The position numbers and the translations under genes are program-made. This document shows, in pieces, positions 38,754 through 47,042 of a stretch of 64,000 nucleotides of DNA (positions are counted from its first letter, which is position 1; every line of letters begins with the position of its first letter). The stretch covers positions 558,001 through 622,000 of the forward strand of contig JACKHT010000001.1 of assembly GCA_020638855.1 (NCBI GenBank), in the 5' to 3' direction. The notes below the pieces were generated by a model. The model worked only from the letters and a program-made list of their open reading frames with translations, did not search any database and was not told where the DNA came from. Origin of the DNA: Planctomycetota bacterium. Its GTDB lineage: Bacteria > Planctomycetota > UBA1135 > GCA-002686595.

Positions 38754-40493
38754 TTACAGCGTTCGAATCTCGACCACCACCGAGGGATTGGTCTTGCCCA
38801 TGCTCCCCAGGCGAGCGGACCAGACTCCCGCTTCGACCTCGGTCAGGATCATGGTCCGATCGAGCGAAATCAGGCTGTACTGGGTCGTTTCGTAGGCCCC
38901 ATGCATGCGGCAGTCGAAGTCCAGCGTGCGCTTGCTCACCGGAACTTGCAGGAATCCTTGCGACTCGAACAACAACCCCTGGCCGTCCACTCGCTGAAGG
39001 CGGAACTCCGCCATGAGCCCCTCCAGCGTCAACCGCACATTGGGGTCATCAACCGATGCCTGGCCTGCCACCTCCACATCGAACTCATGAATCTCCGAGT
39101 GCTCGCTGCCACTCAAGAGCGACATGGGCATGCCTTCCTGCGTGACCAACGACCCTACCAAGACAGGCCGTGAGTCCCCAGTTTGGATGGAGACGCGCAC
39201 CGAGTAGTTGGCAGCGGGAGCCAGCAACGACTCAAAGCGCCGGTTCATGCGATCCAACTCGGCTTCCTGGGCGGACAGGCTGGCATCGGACGATCCATTG
39301 GTGCGTAGGCCTGCAAAGTCGGCTTGGCTCCATTCCTGCACCAAGTCCGAGTTGGCATCCTCGGTCAACGCATACACCAAATCGGAACCATTGGAGCGCG
39401 GATCGATCGAGAGCAGTTGCGCCTCCATGTCATAGCCAGCGGGATCGAATTCTCCGTCCCAGCCGCTGGCCAGGTACCGGTGCTTGAAGCGCTCGGTTTG
39501 GATCCCCAGCATGCGGAAGGGCTTGGTTCCTTCCGACCGGTAGCTCGGAGGAGGCGTCGGGCTAGGCAAGCGCCGGATGAGAACCGTCATCGACCCCGTG
39601 CCCACCGCCGGACCCACCGAAAGGACCAGCACTTTGCCATCGGGAACAAAGCCGTTGACCGTCATAGCGCGCGCCATTTGATCCGAAAGATCCAGCGAGC
39701 CGCCGAGTGGCGTCCACCCGGGTTGCTTGCCCTCTTCCGCCAGCAGCGCGACGATGTCGAGCGACTGCTTGCGGATCTTGGGCTCCTCGGAATCCATCCA
39801 GCTCAAGTTCACATCGGTGCCGCCCGGTTGGGGGCAGGCTTGGAAGATACCCCAGGGGCCAAAACGAACCGGACGGACCGCCTCATCGATGGTTGCGGTG
39901 CCTTGGGCGATTTCGACCGATGCGTTCGTGATGAGCCGCGTCGTCGACTGTTCGCGCACGCAAGCGAACGAGTCGACCGGAACCGGCACTTGCATGGTCC
40001 GTACCTTGGCCGACTCTCGCTGCCCATCGAGCCACTGGTCGGCCTCGGTCGGCGTCACCCAGGAGGCCAACGGGGAGGCCGCCGACACCCAATCGACTTG
40101 CAACACCACGCGCTGTTGGACCCAAGCCGCGTAGAAAGCGCGCAGCCCCTCAAAAGCAGCATGCAACTCGACCGGCCCACGCAGGATCCACAGATCCTCG
40201 CCGTACTCAGCCCCCATGCGTCCCTCGAACTCGAGTTCCTCCCAGTACAAATCACCGAACAGCGAGGTGAACTGCGACCCAAATGACTGGGTCTCGGGCC
40301 CCTTGAATTCGAGACCGGCGTTCATGATGGGCAACCAACGCGCTTGACCGGGCCAATCGGGGTTCGAACTCCGCAACCCGCTGAGGTCGTAGGTGCGCGT
40401 GATCAGCTCATCGGACCCATTGGGAACGGGGGATTGGGGAAAGGCCATCGACGCCAGGGTCAAGCCCCAGCCAGCAAACATCCATTGGTGCAT
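38754..40493 (-). CDS. Secreted protein of unknown function in a sigma/anti-sigma operon
   Basis: I do not recognise this 579-aa protein. It begins MHQWMFAGWGLTLASMAF, consistent with a signal peptide, and is rich in Ser, Trp and acidic residues, predicted mainly beta. A central stretch (about 295-310: VLVLSVGPAVGTGSMTVLIRRL) could be a beta-strand pair. It has no cysteine clusters or repeats. It starts 3 nt after the anti-sigma stop, so it is probably a product controlled by the ECF sigma factor or a partner of the anti-sigma extracytoplasmic domain. It ends near the typA terminator, convergent with typA. Confidence 0.75.
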   Translation of the reverse strand: MHQWMFAGWGLTLASMAFPQSPVPNGSDELITRTYDLSGLRSSNPDWPGQARWLPIMNAGLEFKGPETQSFGSQFTSLFGDLYWEELEFEGRMGAEYGEDLWILRGPVELHAAFEGLRAFYAAWVQQRVVLQVDWVSAASPLASWVTPTEADQWLDGQRESAKVRTMQVPVPVDSFACVREQSTTRLITNASVEIAQGTATIDEAVRPVRFGPWGIFQACPQPGGTDVNLSWMDSEEPKIRKQSLDIVALLAEEGKQPGWTPLGGSLDLSDQMARAMTVNGFVPDGKVLVLSVGPAVGTGSMTVLIRRLPSPTPPPSYRSEGTKPFRMLGIQTERFKHRYLASGWDGEFDPAGYDMEAQLLSIDPRSNGSDLVYALTEDANSDLVQEWSQADFAGLRTNGSSDASLSAQEAELDRMNRRFESLLAPAANYSVRVSIQTGDSRPVLVGSLVTQEGMPMSLLSGSEHSEIHEFDVEVAGQASVDDPNVRLTLEGLMAEFRLQRVDGQGLLFESQGFLQVPVSKRTLDFDCRMHGAYETTQYSLISLDRTMILTEVEAGVWSARLGSMGKTNPSVVVEIRTL

Positions 40494-40496
40494 AGG

Positions 40497-42335
40497 TCAC
40501 TCCAAAGTTTCTGAGGCAAGCGTCGGCTGCAAGCGTTGCAACCGGCGTTGGATCAAGTAGCCGCGTTCGCGGCGGGTGCGCGGGTTGGGGTCGGTCGACC
40601 AAGCGAGCACCTGCTGCTGGTCTCGATCGAGCGCTCCCAAAGGTTCGACCCCCAGGGCTGCGCGGACCGCGGGTTCCCCTCCCAGGATTCCCAGCGTGAT
40701 CAAGATTCGCGCGCGCAAACTGTCGTCCTCGACGCTTGAAAGCTCGAAGAGGCCCTGCAGCGGCTCGATGCAACGGTCATCGCCGTGTTCGGCGACGAAG
40801 GCGAGCGCGGCCGATTGCAGATATCCGTCGAGTCCAGGTTCCGCCACGCATTGGGCCACACCCAGCGCGGCCTCCGGCCCGGGTACGAGCATCAAGGCCT
40901 CGAGCCAGGCTTGCGCGGTCAACTCGCTAGGCGCGCCCGAGTCCGGACGGATCGCAGCGACCACGCGTGGCCCATCGGCCTGGACCGCCAACTGCCAAGC
41001 CGCCAGCCAGCGCGTCTCCAAGATGGCCGGATCCTGGCGCAAGGCGCACAGCGCGCGGAGGCAGTTTGGCCCCGGTTGCTGGGCTAGGCAGGCGAGCGCC
41101 TCGGCGCCGAAGCGCCGATCGTGGGTTTGATTGTGCAGCCACCCCACCCACGAGTCGCTCGGATAGCGCTGGGCCAATTCCAAACCCAAGCTCGTCGCCG
41201 AGCGTCTCTGATTGCTAGTGAGCCAAGCCTGGGCCACGGGCTCCCAATGGGGAACCGATCGAAGCAAAGGCAGCATGTTGTCCCAGGGCAGTCGTTGCGC
41301 CGCAAGCGCATCCAAGACCCAAACCACCCCGGCGGATTCATCGCGAGCCCAAAGGTCGAGCAAGTCCGCGCAGAACGCTCCGTCCATGCTGTCCCCCGGC
41401 GCTCGCGCCAACAAGGCGGCCGCAAAGCCGGCGAGGTCCTCGCTCGGAATCCGCTGCCAAGCTTGGCGAACTTCGGGTCGGTGCGCTGCTTCCCAATACA
41501 GTTGGCTCGCAGCTTGCGGGTCCAGGCCCTCTTGCTGCAGCCAAAGGCGCACGGCCAAGGATCCAACGTCCGCCTGCTCGCGCAGCTCCCACAATTCGCG
41601 TCGCGCGGCGGTCCCGCGTTCCATGGCCAAGGCCCGGACCGCTCCGCTCGCAATCGTCGCTTGCCCATCGCGGGCCGCTCGCCCCAGCATGGCCACCATC
41701 GGCCAACCGGCGCGGCGCAGCGCTTGCACGCGGGTTTCGTAGGCTTCGGGGGTGCTGGGCAGGTCGGCCAAGATGGTTCTCAACTCGGCCAAGGCTTGCG
41801 CCCGGCGCTCGTCGTCGAAGGGCTGGCCTTCTTCGCGCAACTCGCCGAACACTTTCGCCTTCCTGGGTGCGTCACCGGCCGGCGAGTCGATCGCCGGGAG
41901 CGGCAGAGTTTCGGTGGCGGCGACTTCGAGCCCGTTCGGGTGCGACTCGGGGGTCGGGGCGACCACCGGAACCGTGGGTGTTTGGGCAGGGATCCCTTCC
42001 CCGCCGAAGCGCCACAGACCGAGAGCCAGCAACAAGCCCGCTGCCACCGCGATCCAGATAGCCCAGGGCCTACGTGCCTCCGAAGCCTGCGGCACCGGAT
42101 GCTCGGCATCAAGCGCACTCTGCACCCGCCCGACGAAGGCGTCGATGTCCACGCGGTGCAACGGCGCCTCGCGAAACTCGTGCAGACCTTCGAGCAGCAT
42201 CGACTGCCTTGCTTGCGCCCTTTGGCAGCGAGCGCACTCGGCCACGTGTTGCTCCCACAGAAGCCGCTCGCCCACGCCGAGTTCGCCCGCAAAGGCCGCC
42301 CGTAGCCAACGATCCGATTGACGACAGCTGCTCAT
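40497..42335 (-). CDS. Large transmembrane anti-sigma factor with zinc motif
   Basis: This 612-aa protein starts at 42335, overlapping the sigma stop by 4 nt. The N-terminal 90 residues hold a zinc anti-sigma motif H30-x3-C34-x2-C37 (HVAECARC) typical of zf-HC2. One transmembrane helix follows (about 91-109). The extracytoplasmic part is exceptionally long (about 500 residues), alpha-helical and HEAT/TPR-like (for example ARRELWELREQADVGSLAVRLWLQQ). Typical anti-sigma factors are 100-350 aa. It probably sequesters the upstream ECF sigma factor and senses an envelope signal. Confidence 0.85.
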   Translation of the reverse strand: MSSCRQSDRWLRAAFAGELGVGERLLWEQHVAECARCQRAQARQSMLLEGLHEFREAPLHRVDIDAFVGRVQSALDAEHPVPQASEARRPWAIWIAVAAGLLLALGLWRFGGEGIPAQTPTVPVVAPTPESHPNGLEVAATETLPLPAIDSPAGDAPRKAKVFGELREEGQPFDDERRAQALAELRTILADLPSTPEAYETRVQALRRAGWPMVAMLGRAARDGQATIASGAVRALAMERGTAARRELWELREQADVGSLAVRLWLQQEGLDPQAASQLYWEAAHRPEVRQAWQRIPSEDLAGFAAALLARAPGDSMDGAFCADLLDLWARDESAGVVWVLDALAAQRLPWDNMLPLLRSVPHWEPVAQAWLTSNQRRSATSLGLELAQRYPSDSWVGWLHNQTHDRRFGAEALACLAQQPGPNCLRALCALRQDPAILETRWLAAWQLAVQADGPRVVAAIRPDSGAPSELTAQAWLEALMLVPGPEAALGVAQCVAEPGLDGYLQSAALAFVAEHGDDRCIEPLQGLFELSSVEDDSLRARILITLGILGGEPAVRAALGVEPLGALDRDQQQVLAWSTDPNPRTRRERGYLIQRRLQRLQPTLASETLE

Positions 42336-42928
42336 CGATCCTCCTCCCCGAGCCAATGGCTGAGCAGGCGCAGCAACAGTCGGCGCGCCTGGTGAACTTG
42401 GGTGCGCACGGTCGCGACCTTAACCCCCATGGTGCGAGCGACTTCGGGGTAGTCGCGGCCCTCGACCACGCGCAGGTTGAGCGCCACCTGCAGGTGCTGG
42501 GGCAAGCGCTCGATCGCCGCGCCCAACAGGGCTTGGGCTTCGCGTTGTTCCATGGCAGCCATCGGCTCGGGTTCGCGCCCGTCGACTTGTTCGGCGAGCG
42601 GATCGAGCTGGACAACGCCTGCCCCCCGACCGCGTTTGCGCAGGTGATCGTAGAACAGGTGGACAGCGATGCGCGTGAACCACGGGCGCAGGTTGCCCCC
42701 TTCCTGGGCCTCAGGCAACGCGCCGAAGCCACGCACGAAGGTTTCCTGGGCCAAGTCCTCGGCATCTTCCGGACTCCCCACCAGCCGGAACAGGAGCCCG
42801 TAAACCCCACCGAAATGCTGCGCCACGAGCCGCCCATAGGCGTCCCGGTCACCGTCCCGGGCAGCCTGCCAATCGCGGCGCTCCTCCCCGGCCCGGTCGA
42901 GCTTCAAGCGCAAGGACCGCCTTTGCAT
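42332..42928 (-). CDS. ECF-family RNA polymerase sigma factor
   Basis: This 198-aa sigma factor has region 2 (YGLLFRLVGSPEDAEDLAQETFVRGF, about residues 43-68) for -10 recognition and core binding, and region 4 (LPQHLQVALNLRVVEGRDYPEVARTMGVKVATVRTQVHQARRLL, about 140-185) with the helix-turn-helix. The ATG at 42928 is preceded by a GGGGGG stretch serving as ribosome binding site; longer upstream frames encode low-complexity sequence. It heads a sigma/anti-sigma/secreted-protein operon (4-nt overlap, then 3-nt gap). Confidence 0.9.
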   Translation of the reverse strand: MQRRSLRLKLDRAGEERRDWQAARDGDRDAYGRLVAQHFGGVYGLLFRLVGSPEDAEDLAQETFVRGFGALPEAQEGGNLRPWFTRIAVHLFYDHLRKRGRGAGVVQLDPLAEQVDGREPEPMAAMEQREAQALLGAAIERLPQHLQVALNLRVVEGRDYPEVARTMGVKVATVRTQVHQARRLLLRLLSHWLGEEDR

Positions 42929-43126
42929 GTTCCCCCCATCATGCCAACCCCGTCGGGGGAGCCTGGCATGGGTCCGGGAGGTTGTTTCGCCATGGGAAGG
43001 TTTCATGGGGTGCCCCATACCCTTCCAACGCGCCCTGGCAGCCTGTATCGATGGGTTTCTGGGGTTTCTTGGCGGGAATCCGCGGGCAGCGGAAATGCCC
43101 GCCCTCCCAGCGCAGCGCCTCCCGCG

Positions 43127-43165
43127 CCCAGTAGGCAAACCCAGTAGGCAAACCCAGCAGGCAAA
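43127..43165. repeat. Three 13-bp tandem copies
   Basis: CCCAGTAGGCAAA is repeated at 43127-43139, 43140-43152 and 43153-43165 (third copy has C for T). It lies between the DUF155 gene and the sigma gene, just downstream of the former. Confidence 0.9.
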
Positions 43166-43203
43166 ACCGGGTAGCGAGCCCGGATACGTAGCCCCGGCCT
43201 GCC

Positions 43204-44316
43204 CTAGTGGTACCAGGGAGCGAAGGGCAACAGGATCGAAATCGTGATCAGCGCAATGATCACCCACTCGAGGATCTCCAGCCGCCGGGCCGAAACCGTG
43301 TCCGACATCTTCTGGTAAAGCCCCTCTGCCACGCCCAACTTGCGCTCGACGCTGCTGGACCAAGCCGGCAGGTCGAGCCGCGCCGATGCCAAACGGTGCA
43401 GCCGAGCCAGGTATTGGTTTCCAAGCAGCTTGATGGCGTTGTTGACCCCTTCAAAGAGCACGACCGCATCGGTCTGCACGCTCGCAAAACGCTCGAGCAT
43501 CCGGTCGGAGGCGAAGCCCGGCCACATCCGTTTGCGTACCAGACTCGCCAGCGTCTCATCGGCATGGTCGAGCAGCGCGTCGAGCTCGTCGTCCAAAACC
43601 CGCAGCTCGAGCAGCTCGACGTTGGCGTGCTTGAGCACCGCGATCACGTCGTCGGGCTCCGCATCGATCAGCACCGCAGCGTTCCAATCGATCAAAGCCA
43701 AGTCCTCGGGGGAATAGGAAAGGCACCCCTCGCGCACTCGCTGGATTTGGCCCTTGGCCAAGGGCCCGCGCTCGGATTCGACCGTACGCGCCAGCGTTCC
43801 CAACGCATCGTCGTGTAGCTCCGCCGGATCCAGCCCCGCGCCCCAACGTCGGATCGAGAAGATCCAGTAGTCCTCGACCGCATCGTGCAACCGCGGCCGC
43901 ACCACCGCCGGGCGAATCGTGTCGAGCACCTGCTGGATGCGAGCACGGGCCTGTTCCGCCAAAGCCTGGCTGCCATACAGCTTCCAGCTCAATTCAGGCA
44001 GCTCCCCCAACGCCTCCGGCAGCGCCCCGCTGTAGGTGATCTGCGCGGCACCAAAGTCGTACAGGATCACCTCCGGGTTCGCCTCCCACACGAGGCCATC
44101 GGCCTCAAACGCCTCCGACCGCAACTCAAACCGAATCGGCGCCGGCTGATAATCAAACCAAGGCGGTGCTGCCCGCCGCGAACGCATCGGACTTACCCGT
44201 GTCGACTCGCGCGCCAAACTCTCCGCCGTCCGCAGCTCGACCTGAAACCCAATGTCGAACGCGAACACCACATGAACCTGCCCACCGATACGAACCGAAT
44301 CCGCGGCCACTTGCAT
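43204..44316 (-). CDS. RMD1/YagE-family (DUF155) membrane protein
   Basis: The start at 44316 gives a 370-aa protein; an upstream in-frame start would add a proline/glycine-rich leader that looks noncoding. The middle shows ILYDFGAAQITYSG, then a long helical region, ending in SARRLEILEWVIIALITISILLPF, the diagnostic RMD1/DUF155 C-terminus with a transmembrane helix. Eukaryotic relatives are mitochondrial inner-membrane proteins (RMND1); bacterial function is unknown. It is transcribed away from the tRNA-Gly gene and shares the intervening 300 bp. Confidence 0.8.
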   Translation of the reverse strand: MQVAADSVRIGGQVHVVFAFDIGFQVELRTAESLARESTRVSPMRSRRAAPPWFDYQPAPIRFELRSEAFEADGLVWEANPEVILYDFGAAQITYSGALPEALGELPELSWKLYGSQALAEQARARIQQVLDTIRPAVVRPRLHDAVEDYWIFSIRRWGAGLDPAELHDDALGTLARTVESERGPLAKGQIQRVREGCLSYSPEDLALIDWNAAVLIDAEPDDVIAVLKHANVELLELRVLDDELDALLDHADETLASLVRKRMWPGFASDRMLERFASVQTDAVVLFEGVNNAIKLLGNQYLARLHRLASARLDLPAWSSSVERKLGVAEGLYQKMSDTVSARRLEILEWVIIALITISILLPFAPWYH

Positions 44317-44598
44317 GCCAACATCCTGCCCTTCCGCCGCAAAACGTCCACAACCGGGGCCGCCAATCCCAGCCTCCCCCTCCTCCCAAACCCACCTACG
44401 GGGCACCCTCACCGCCGCCCCCAAGTCGCCAGGCTAGCCGCACGCCGTCCGGCCATCACCTTCCAGCCCATCCCACGTTGCCCGAGCAGCCACATCCAGC
44501 CTGTCCCATGCGGTCCGCTCATCCCCCCCCAAGCGCAACCAACCCCCACCGCCCCTCACTTTCCCCCCAATCCCCTCCCCCAATCCGAAACCGAGGGC

Positions 44599-44604
44599 TA
44601 TACT
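44599..44604 (+). promoter_or_regulatory. Candidate -10 box of tRNA-Gly
   Basis: TATACT lies 31 nt before the mature tRNA 5' end, a normal distance for a tRNA promoter with a short processed leader. No good -35 box is visible 17 nt upstream, and the region is C-rich. Confidence 0.4.
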
Positions 44605-44634
44605 GCCGCCCAACGGGGGAGCCTCTCCCCCCGA

Positions 44635-44710
44635 GCGGGCGTAACTCAGTTGGTAGAGTGTCAGCTTCCCAAGCTGAATGTCGAGGGTTCGAGCCCCTTC
44701 GCCCGCTCCA
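44635..44710 (+). tRNA. tRNA-Gly(CCC)
   Basis: A 76-nt cloverleaf: acceptor GCGGGCG pairs with CGCCCGC, followed by T and an encoded CCA. The D arm contains AGTTGGTAGA. The anticodon stem TCAGC/GCTGA encloses loop TTCCCAA, so the anticodon is CCC. The T arm contains GGTTCGAGC. Bacterial tRNA genes are frequent integration points, and the next 2.3 kb looks foreign. Confidence 0.96.
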
Positions 44711-44712
44711 CT

Positions 44713-44739
44713 CTAACCCCCGGTGAGACCGGCGGTTAG
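44713..44739 (+). terminator. Hairpin after tRNA-Gly
   Basis: A 12-bp stem with one mismatch (CTAACCCCCGGT with ACCGGCGGTTAG) has a 3-nt loop and starts 3 nt after the tRNA. It lacks a T-tract, so it may act as a processing or weak termination signal. Confidence 0.55.
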
Positions 44740-44967
44740 GGTAGTTGGGCTATGTGGAAGCCGCCTGCATGGCGCGGGGGTTGTGTCAGTTTCGTACGCG
44801 CATTGCTGCGCACCTGATGGCTTGGTACGGAGCCCATCTTCCAGAGATCGGTGGTACAAGACCCTGCCAACCCGCCGCGTCCCGCCAGATTGTTTTTGAC
44901 CAAGGTGCCGGAAGTATTCGATGACCCGTGGACCGATGATAGGGGCTGGATCAGACCTGAATCTTAA
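44740..44967. other. Start of the accessory patch without a gene
   Basis: A stretch of about 230 bp of mixed composition with no gene or repeat recognised. GC content falls toward the right compared with the first 44 kb. Confidence 0.4.
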
Positions 44968-45348
44968 CTAAAAAGCTGAGACCCATTCCCGCCCAAACCC
45001 TTCAAGCTTTGTCTTGATTTGCTGCAAATGCTCCTCTTTGAACCTCTGTTTCAATACGATATCAACGCTAGGTGGGTATTGTTTCACCTTCATTTTTCTC
45101 AGCACCGAATCAGTGTAGTGCGCCGTTAGTAGGTAGAATCCAATGGCTGCAGAGTAGTCGCCACTAAGTTCCCGCAGTATCGCCATAGTTTGCGCTCCAC
45201 CTAGAGAAGTTTCCGGCAATAGCTCCTCCCATGAAGTTGATCTAAGTTGAGCCTCCACCCTCGTCGCTTCTTCGCGATCATTCTGCTCAATCCAAGCCGC
45301 GCGCAGAGCATGTACCAAAACCATTATCTCTTCAACAGTGCTTTTCAT
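44968..45348 (-). CDS. Orphan small acidic helical protein
   Basis: This 126-aa protein is predicted mostly helical (MKSTVEEIMVLVHALRAAW, then KQRFKEEHLQQIKTKLEGFG). It has no signal peptide or cysteine. Base and codon use (AAA, ATA, AGT, TTT) differ from the GC-rich neighbours, consistent with transfer. It may be an immunity- or antitoxin-like gene given the toxin-like fragment 1 kb away, but I see no recognised family. It is a genuine-looking frame with no competing frame of similar quality. Confidence 0.6.
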   Translation of the reverse strand: MKSTVEEIMVLVHALRAAWIEQNDREEATRVEAQLRSTSWEELLPETSLGGAQTMAILRELSGDYSAAIGFYLLTAHYTDSVLRKMKVKQYPPSVDIVLKQRFKEEHLQQIKTKLEGFGREWVSAF

Positions 45349-45413
45349 CGTTCCTCCACGACTTGGTTAGGTTTGGCTAGGTAGTGTAACAGTAGCGGTG
45401 CAAATTCAATCAA

Positions 45414-45480
45414 GCAGGTCGCGTAGTCGCTCCGGGGAAGGCCCCGAGGGGGTCTTTCCCGGAGCGACTACGCGACCTGC
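45414..45480. repeat. 23-bp perfect inverted repeat touching the IS66 remnant
   Basis: The left arm (45414-45436) and right arm (45458-45480) are exact reverse complements, with a 21-nt loop. The right arm is in frame with the IS66 transposase remnant and encodes part of its RLRDLR segment. The left arm is therefore an inverted copy of transposase code, perhaps made during a rearrangement or fold-back repair. Confidence 0.9.
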
Positions 45481-45707
45481 GCCACGTGGCCATCGGCCGC
45501 AACAACTACATGTCCTTCGCAAGCGAAAAGGGCGGAGCCGTGGCCGCACGCCTTTACACCCTGATCCTGTCCGCGAAACACGCAGGCATCGACCCCGAAG
45601 CGTACCTCCGCGATGTCCTGGCCGCGATCAACACAACGCCTAACAGGGAGGTCTGGCGCTTGACTCCTTGGGCTTGGGCGAAATCCAACCCCGAGAGCAA
45701 AATCTAA
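45458..45707 (+). pseudogene. IS66-family transposase C-terminal fragment
   Basis: The translated remnant has the diagnostic IS66 C-terminus: RDLRHVAIGRNNY, SEKGGAVAARLYTLILSAKHAG, IDPEAYLRDVLAAIN and LTPWAWAK before its stop at 45705. The catalytic core and N-terminal half are missing, so it cannot act. The start at 45486 (GTG) is not a real initiation site. Homology runs back into the inverted repeat, which marks the breakpoint. No terminal inverted repeats of the element were found. Confidence 0.85.
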
Positions 45708-45958
45708 AACCGGGTAGCCCCGCTCAGGGCTCTAGGAGCGGGGAGGGGTCGTCACCGGACAGTTACTGAGGATGGTCTTCAAACTGGCTCAGTGCGCCCA
45801 GCAAACCTGGCGCAAACGAAACGGATACACGCTCCTCGCGGACATCATTCGCGGACATCATTCGCGGAGTGCATTTCAAGGACGGCATCAAGGTCGACGC
45901 GGCGTGAACTCGATATTCCATCCACAGAATTTGACAATACCTCATTCCGAGGGGGGCA
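45708..45958. other. Accessory DNA with a 13-bp tandem duplication
   Basis: No convincing gene; short frames only. A GACATCATTCGCG unit is doubled at 45841-45866. Confidence 0.4.
45841..45866. repeat. 13-bp tandem duplication
   Basis: GACATCATTCGCG occurs at 45841-45853 and 45854-45866. It is the third 13-bp tandem unit in the window, each of different sequence. Confidence 0.8.
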
Positions 45959-46312
45959 CTATTCGGGTGGCTGCGTCTTTATGATATTCACTAGCAATAG
46001 TTCCTCATCTATAAGGAACGTCGCACACCACGCATTTGTCAGTCCCTCAAGCGGAGTCGCTCCCTTATCAGCGCTCTCTTCAATGCATTCCTCTTTGTAC
46101 TGTCTTAGTTGCATCTCCCCCAACCCACCATCACAGAAGGCTACAAGCGCATTGTCTATACCGATCGCCCTGCACTGCCAAACGTAAGTCCCCTGCTGAT
46201 ATTCCGAGACAAAGGTGAACAAGGCTTCGTCTCCCACATTCTCTTTATCCACATCTCCATTCATTGCAACCTCACTGTAGCACTCAATTAGAACCTTGCG
46301 CCCTTTTCGCAT
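45959..46312 (-). CDS. Putative immunity-like protein
   Basis: This 117-aa soluble protein (MRKGRKVLIECYSEVAM start) is acidic, with mixed alpha/beta prediction and several cysteines (IECYSE, WQCRAIG, FCDGGL, EECIEE, AWCATF). No family is recognised. Its start lies inside the end of the upstream toxin-like gene (29-nt overlap), the usual toxin-then-immunity order of polymorphic toxin loci. Composition is lower in GC than the core genome. The immunity role is context-based. Confidence 0.55.
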   Translation of the reverse strand: MRKGRKVLIECYSEVAMNGDVDKENVGDEALFTFVSEYQQGTYVWQCRAIGIDNALVAFCDGGLGEMQLRQYKEECIEESADKGATPLEGLTNAWCATFLIDEELLLVNIIKTQPPE

Positions 46313-46649
46313 GGGGCTCTGACTTACTCAAGTCATTCCACAGCTTCTTGTAGAGTCTCTCTGCCCTTTTGACGGCTTCTTTCGCTGCCCTATCCTTATT
46401 CGGAACCTTGTTGGCCCTATCTAGCTCTTCCTTTGCTTCCTTTATTTTTCTACGTAGGTTTTCCAACTTGTCTTTTGAAAGCTTGCGTCCGGTTTTTCCG
46501 TCGGGATTACATAGGGGGCCCCCGGGAATGCAAGCATCTGCCGCGTCAGCCGTAACAAGGGCCAAGAGGACCCAGGCCACCCCAGTAGCAACCCAACCCG
46601 CAGGATTAGCATCCGTAACGTCTGGACCCGCAAGTGACGTGAACCCCAA
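46284..46649 (-). CDS. Toxin-like C-terminal fragment (polymorphic toxin style)
   Basis: A 121-aa frame, starting at a TTG (46649), with no good ATG. The first 45 residues are hydrophobic and glycine-rich (GWVATGVAWVLLALVTADA); the remainder is highly charged and Lys-rich (SKDKLENLRRKIKEAKEEL, NKDRAAKEAVKRAERLYKKLWNDL). This looks like the C-terminal part of a larger secreted protein. Upstream the frame is closed by a TAA near 46677, and neighbouring frames carry protein-like pieces (for example VYDASSRSLVPRV around 46800-46850), consistent with a decayed Rhs-type toxin. A degraded origin is inferred. Confidence 0.5.
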   Translation of the reverse strand: MGFTSLAGPDVTDANPAGWVATGVAWVLLALVTADAADACIPGGPLCNPDGKTGRKLSKDKLENLRRKIKEAKEELDRANKVPNKDRAAKEAVKRAERLYKKLWNDLSKSEPHAKRAQGSN

Positions 46650-47042
46650 AAGCAGGTCCAGCGATAAGGTGATTTTCCGAGCTTATGACCTGTCCGGAAG
46701 TCTCGCATTCCCCATGGACCTAAGACGGTGGCCGGGTCACACTCCGCTAACACTCTTCCCCATGGAGGGGGGGCGGTCCGTTTCGGCCAAGCTCAATTGG
46801 ACGATTCCGAGCGCCTCAACTCTTGGTACTAGGCTCCGGCTGGATGCGTCATAGACTGCCTCACCATCTAGTCGGTCACGCTAGTGGGTCACGACTGTCA
46901 AAAAACTCGAGACCAGTCCCAAGAGTCCAAGAGCGAGTGAAACTTTCACGCTCACCATCGGGGTAAACGACGGTTATCGGGCATTGCAAAGAATCGTCTG
47001 CAACACGGATTTTCTATCCCACAGCCACCTAGGTCCGTGCTG
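46650..47042. other. Decayed sequence upstream of the toxin-like fragment
   Basis: No intact gene. On the minus strand one frame shows protein-like pieces (RLDGEAVYDASSRSLVPRV, about 46790-46860) that do not connect with the downstream frame without shifts. It probably represents the lost body of the toxin-like gene. Confidence 0.45.

Noticed and set aside
41121..42305. 394-codon plus-strand frame across the anti-sigma gene
   Set aside because: Antisense shadow; the minus-strand gene has zinc motif, membrane helix and operon overlaps.
44635..47042. Integration att sites flanking the accessory patch
   Set aside because: No second copy of the tRNA 3' end was found to the right, and no integrase gene is present.
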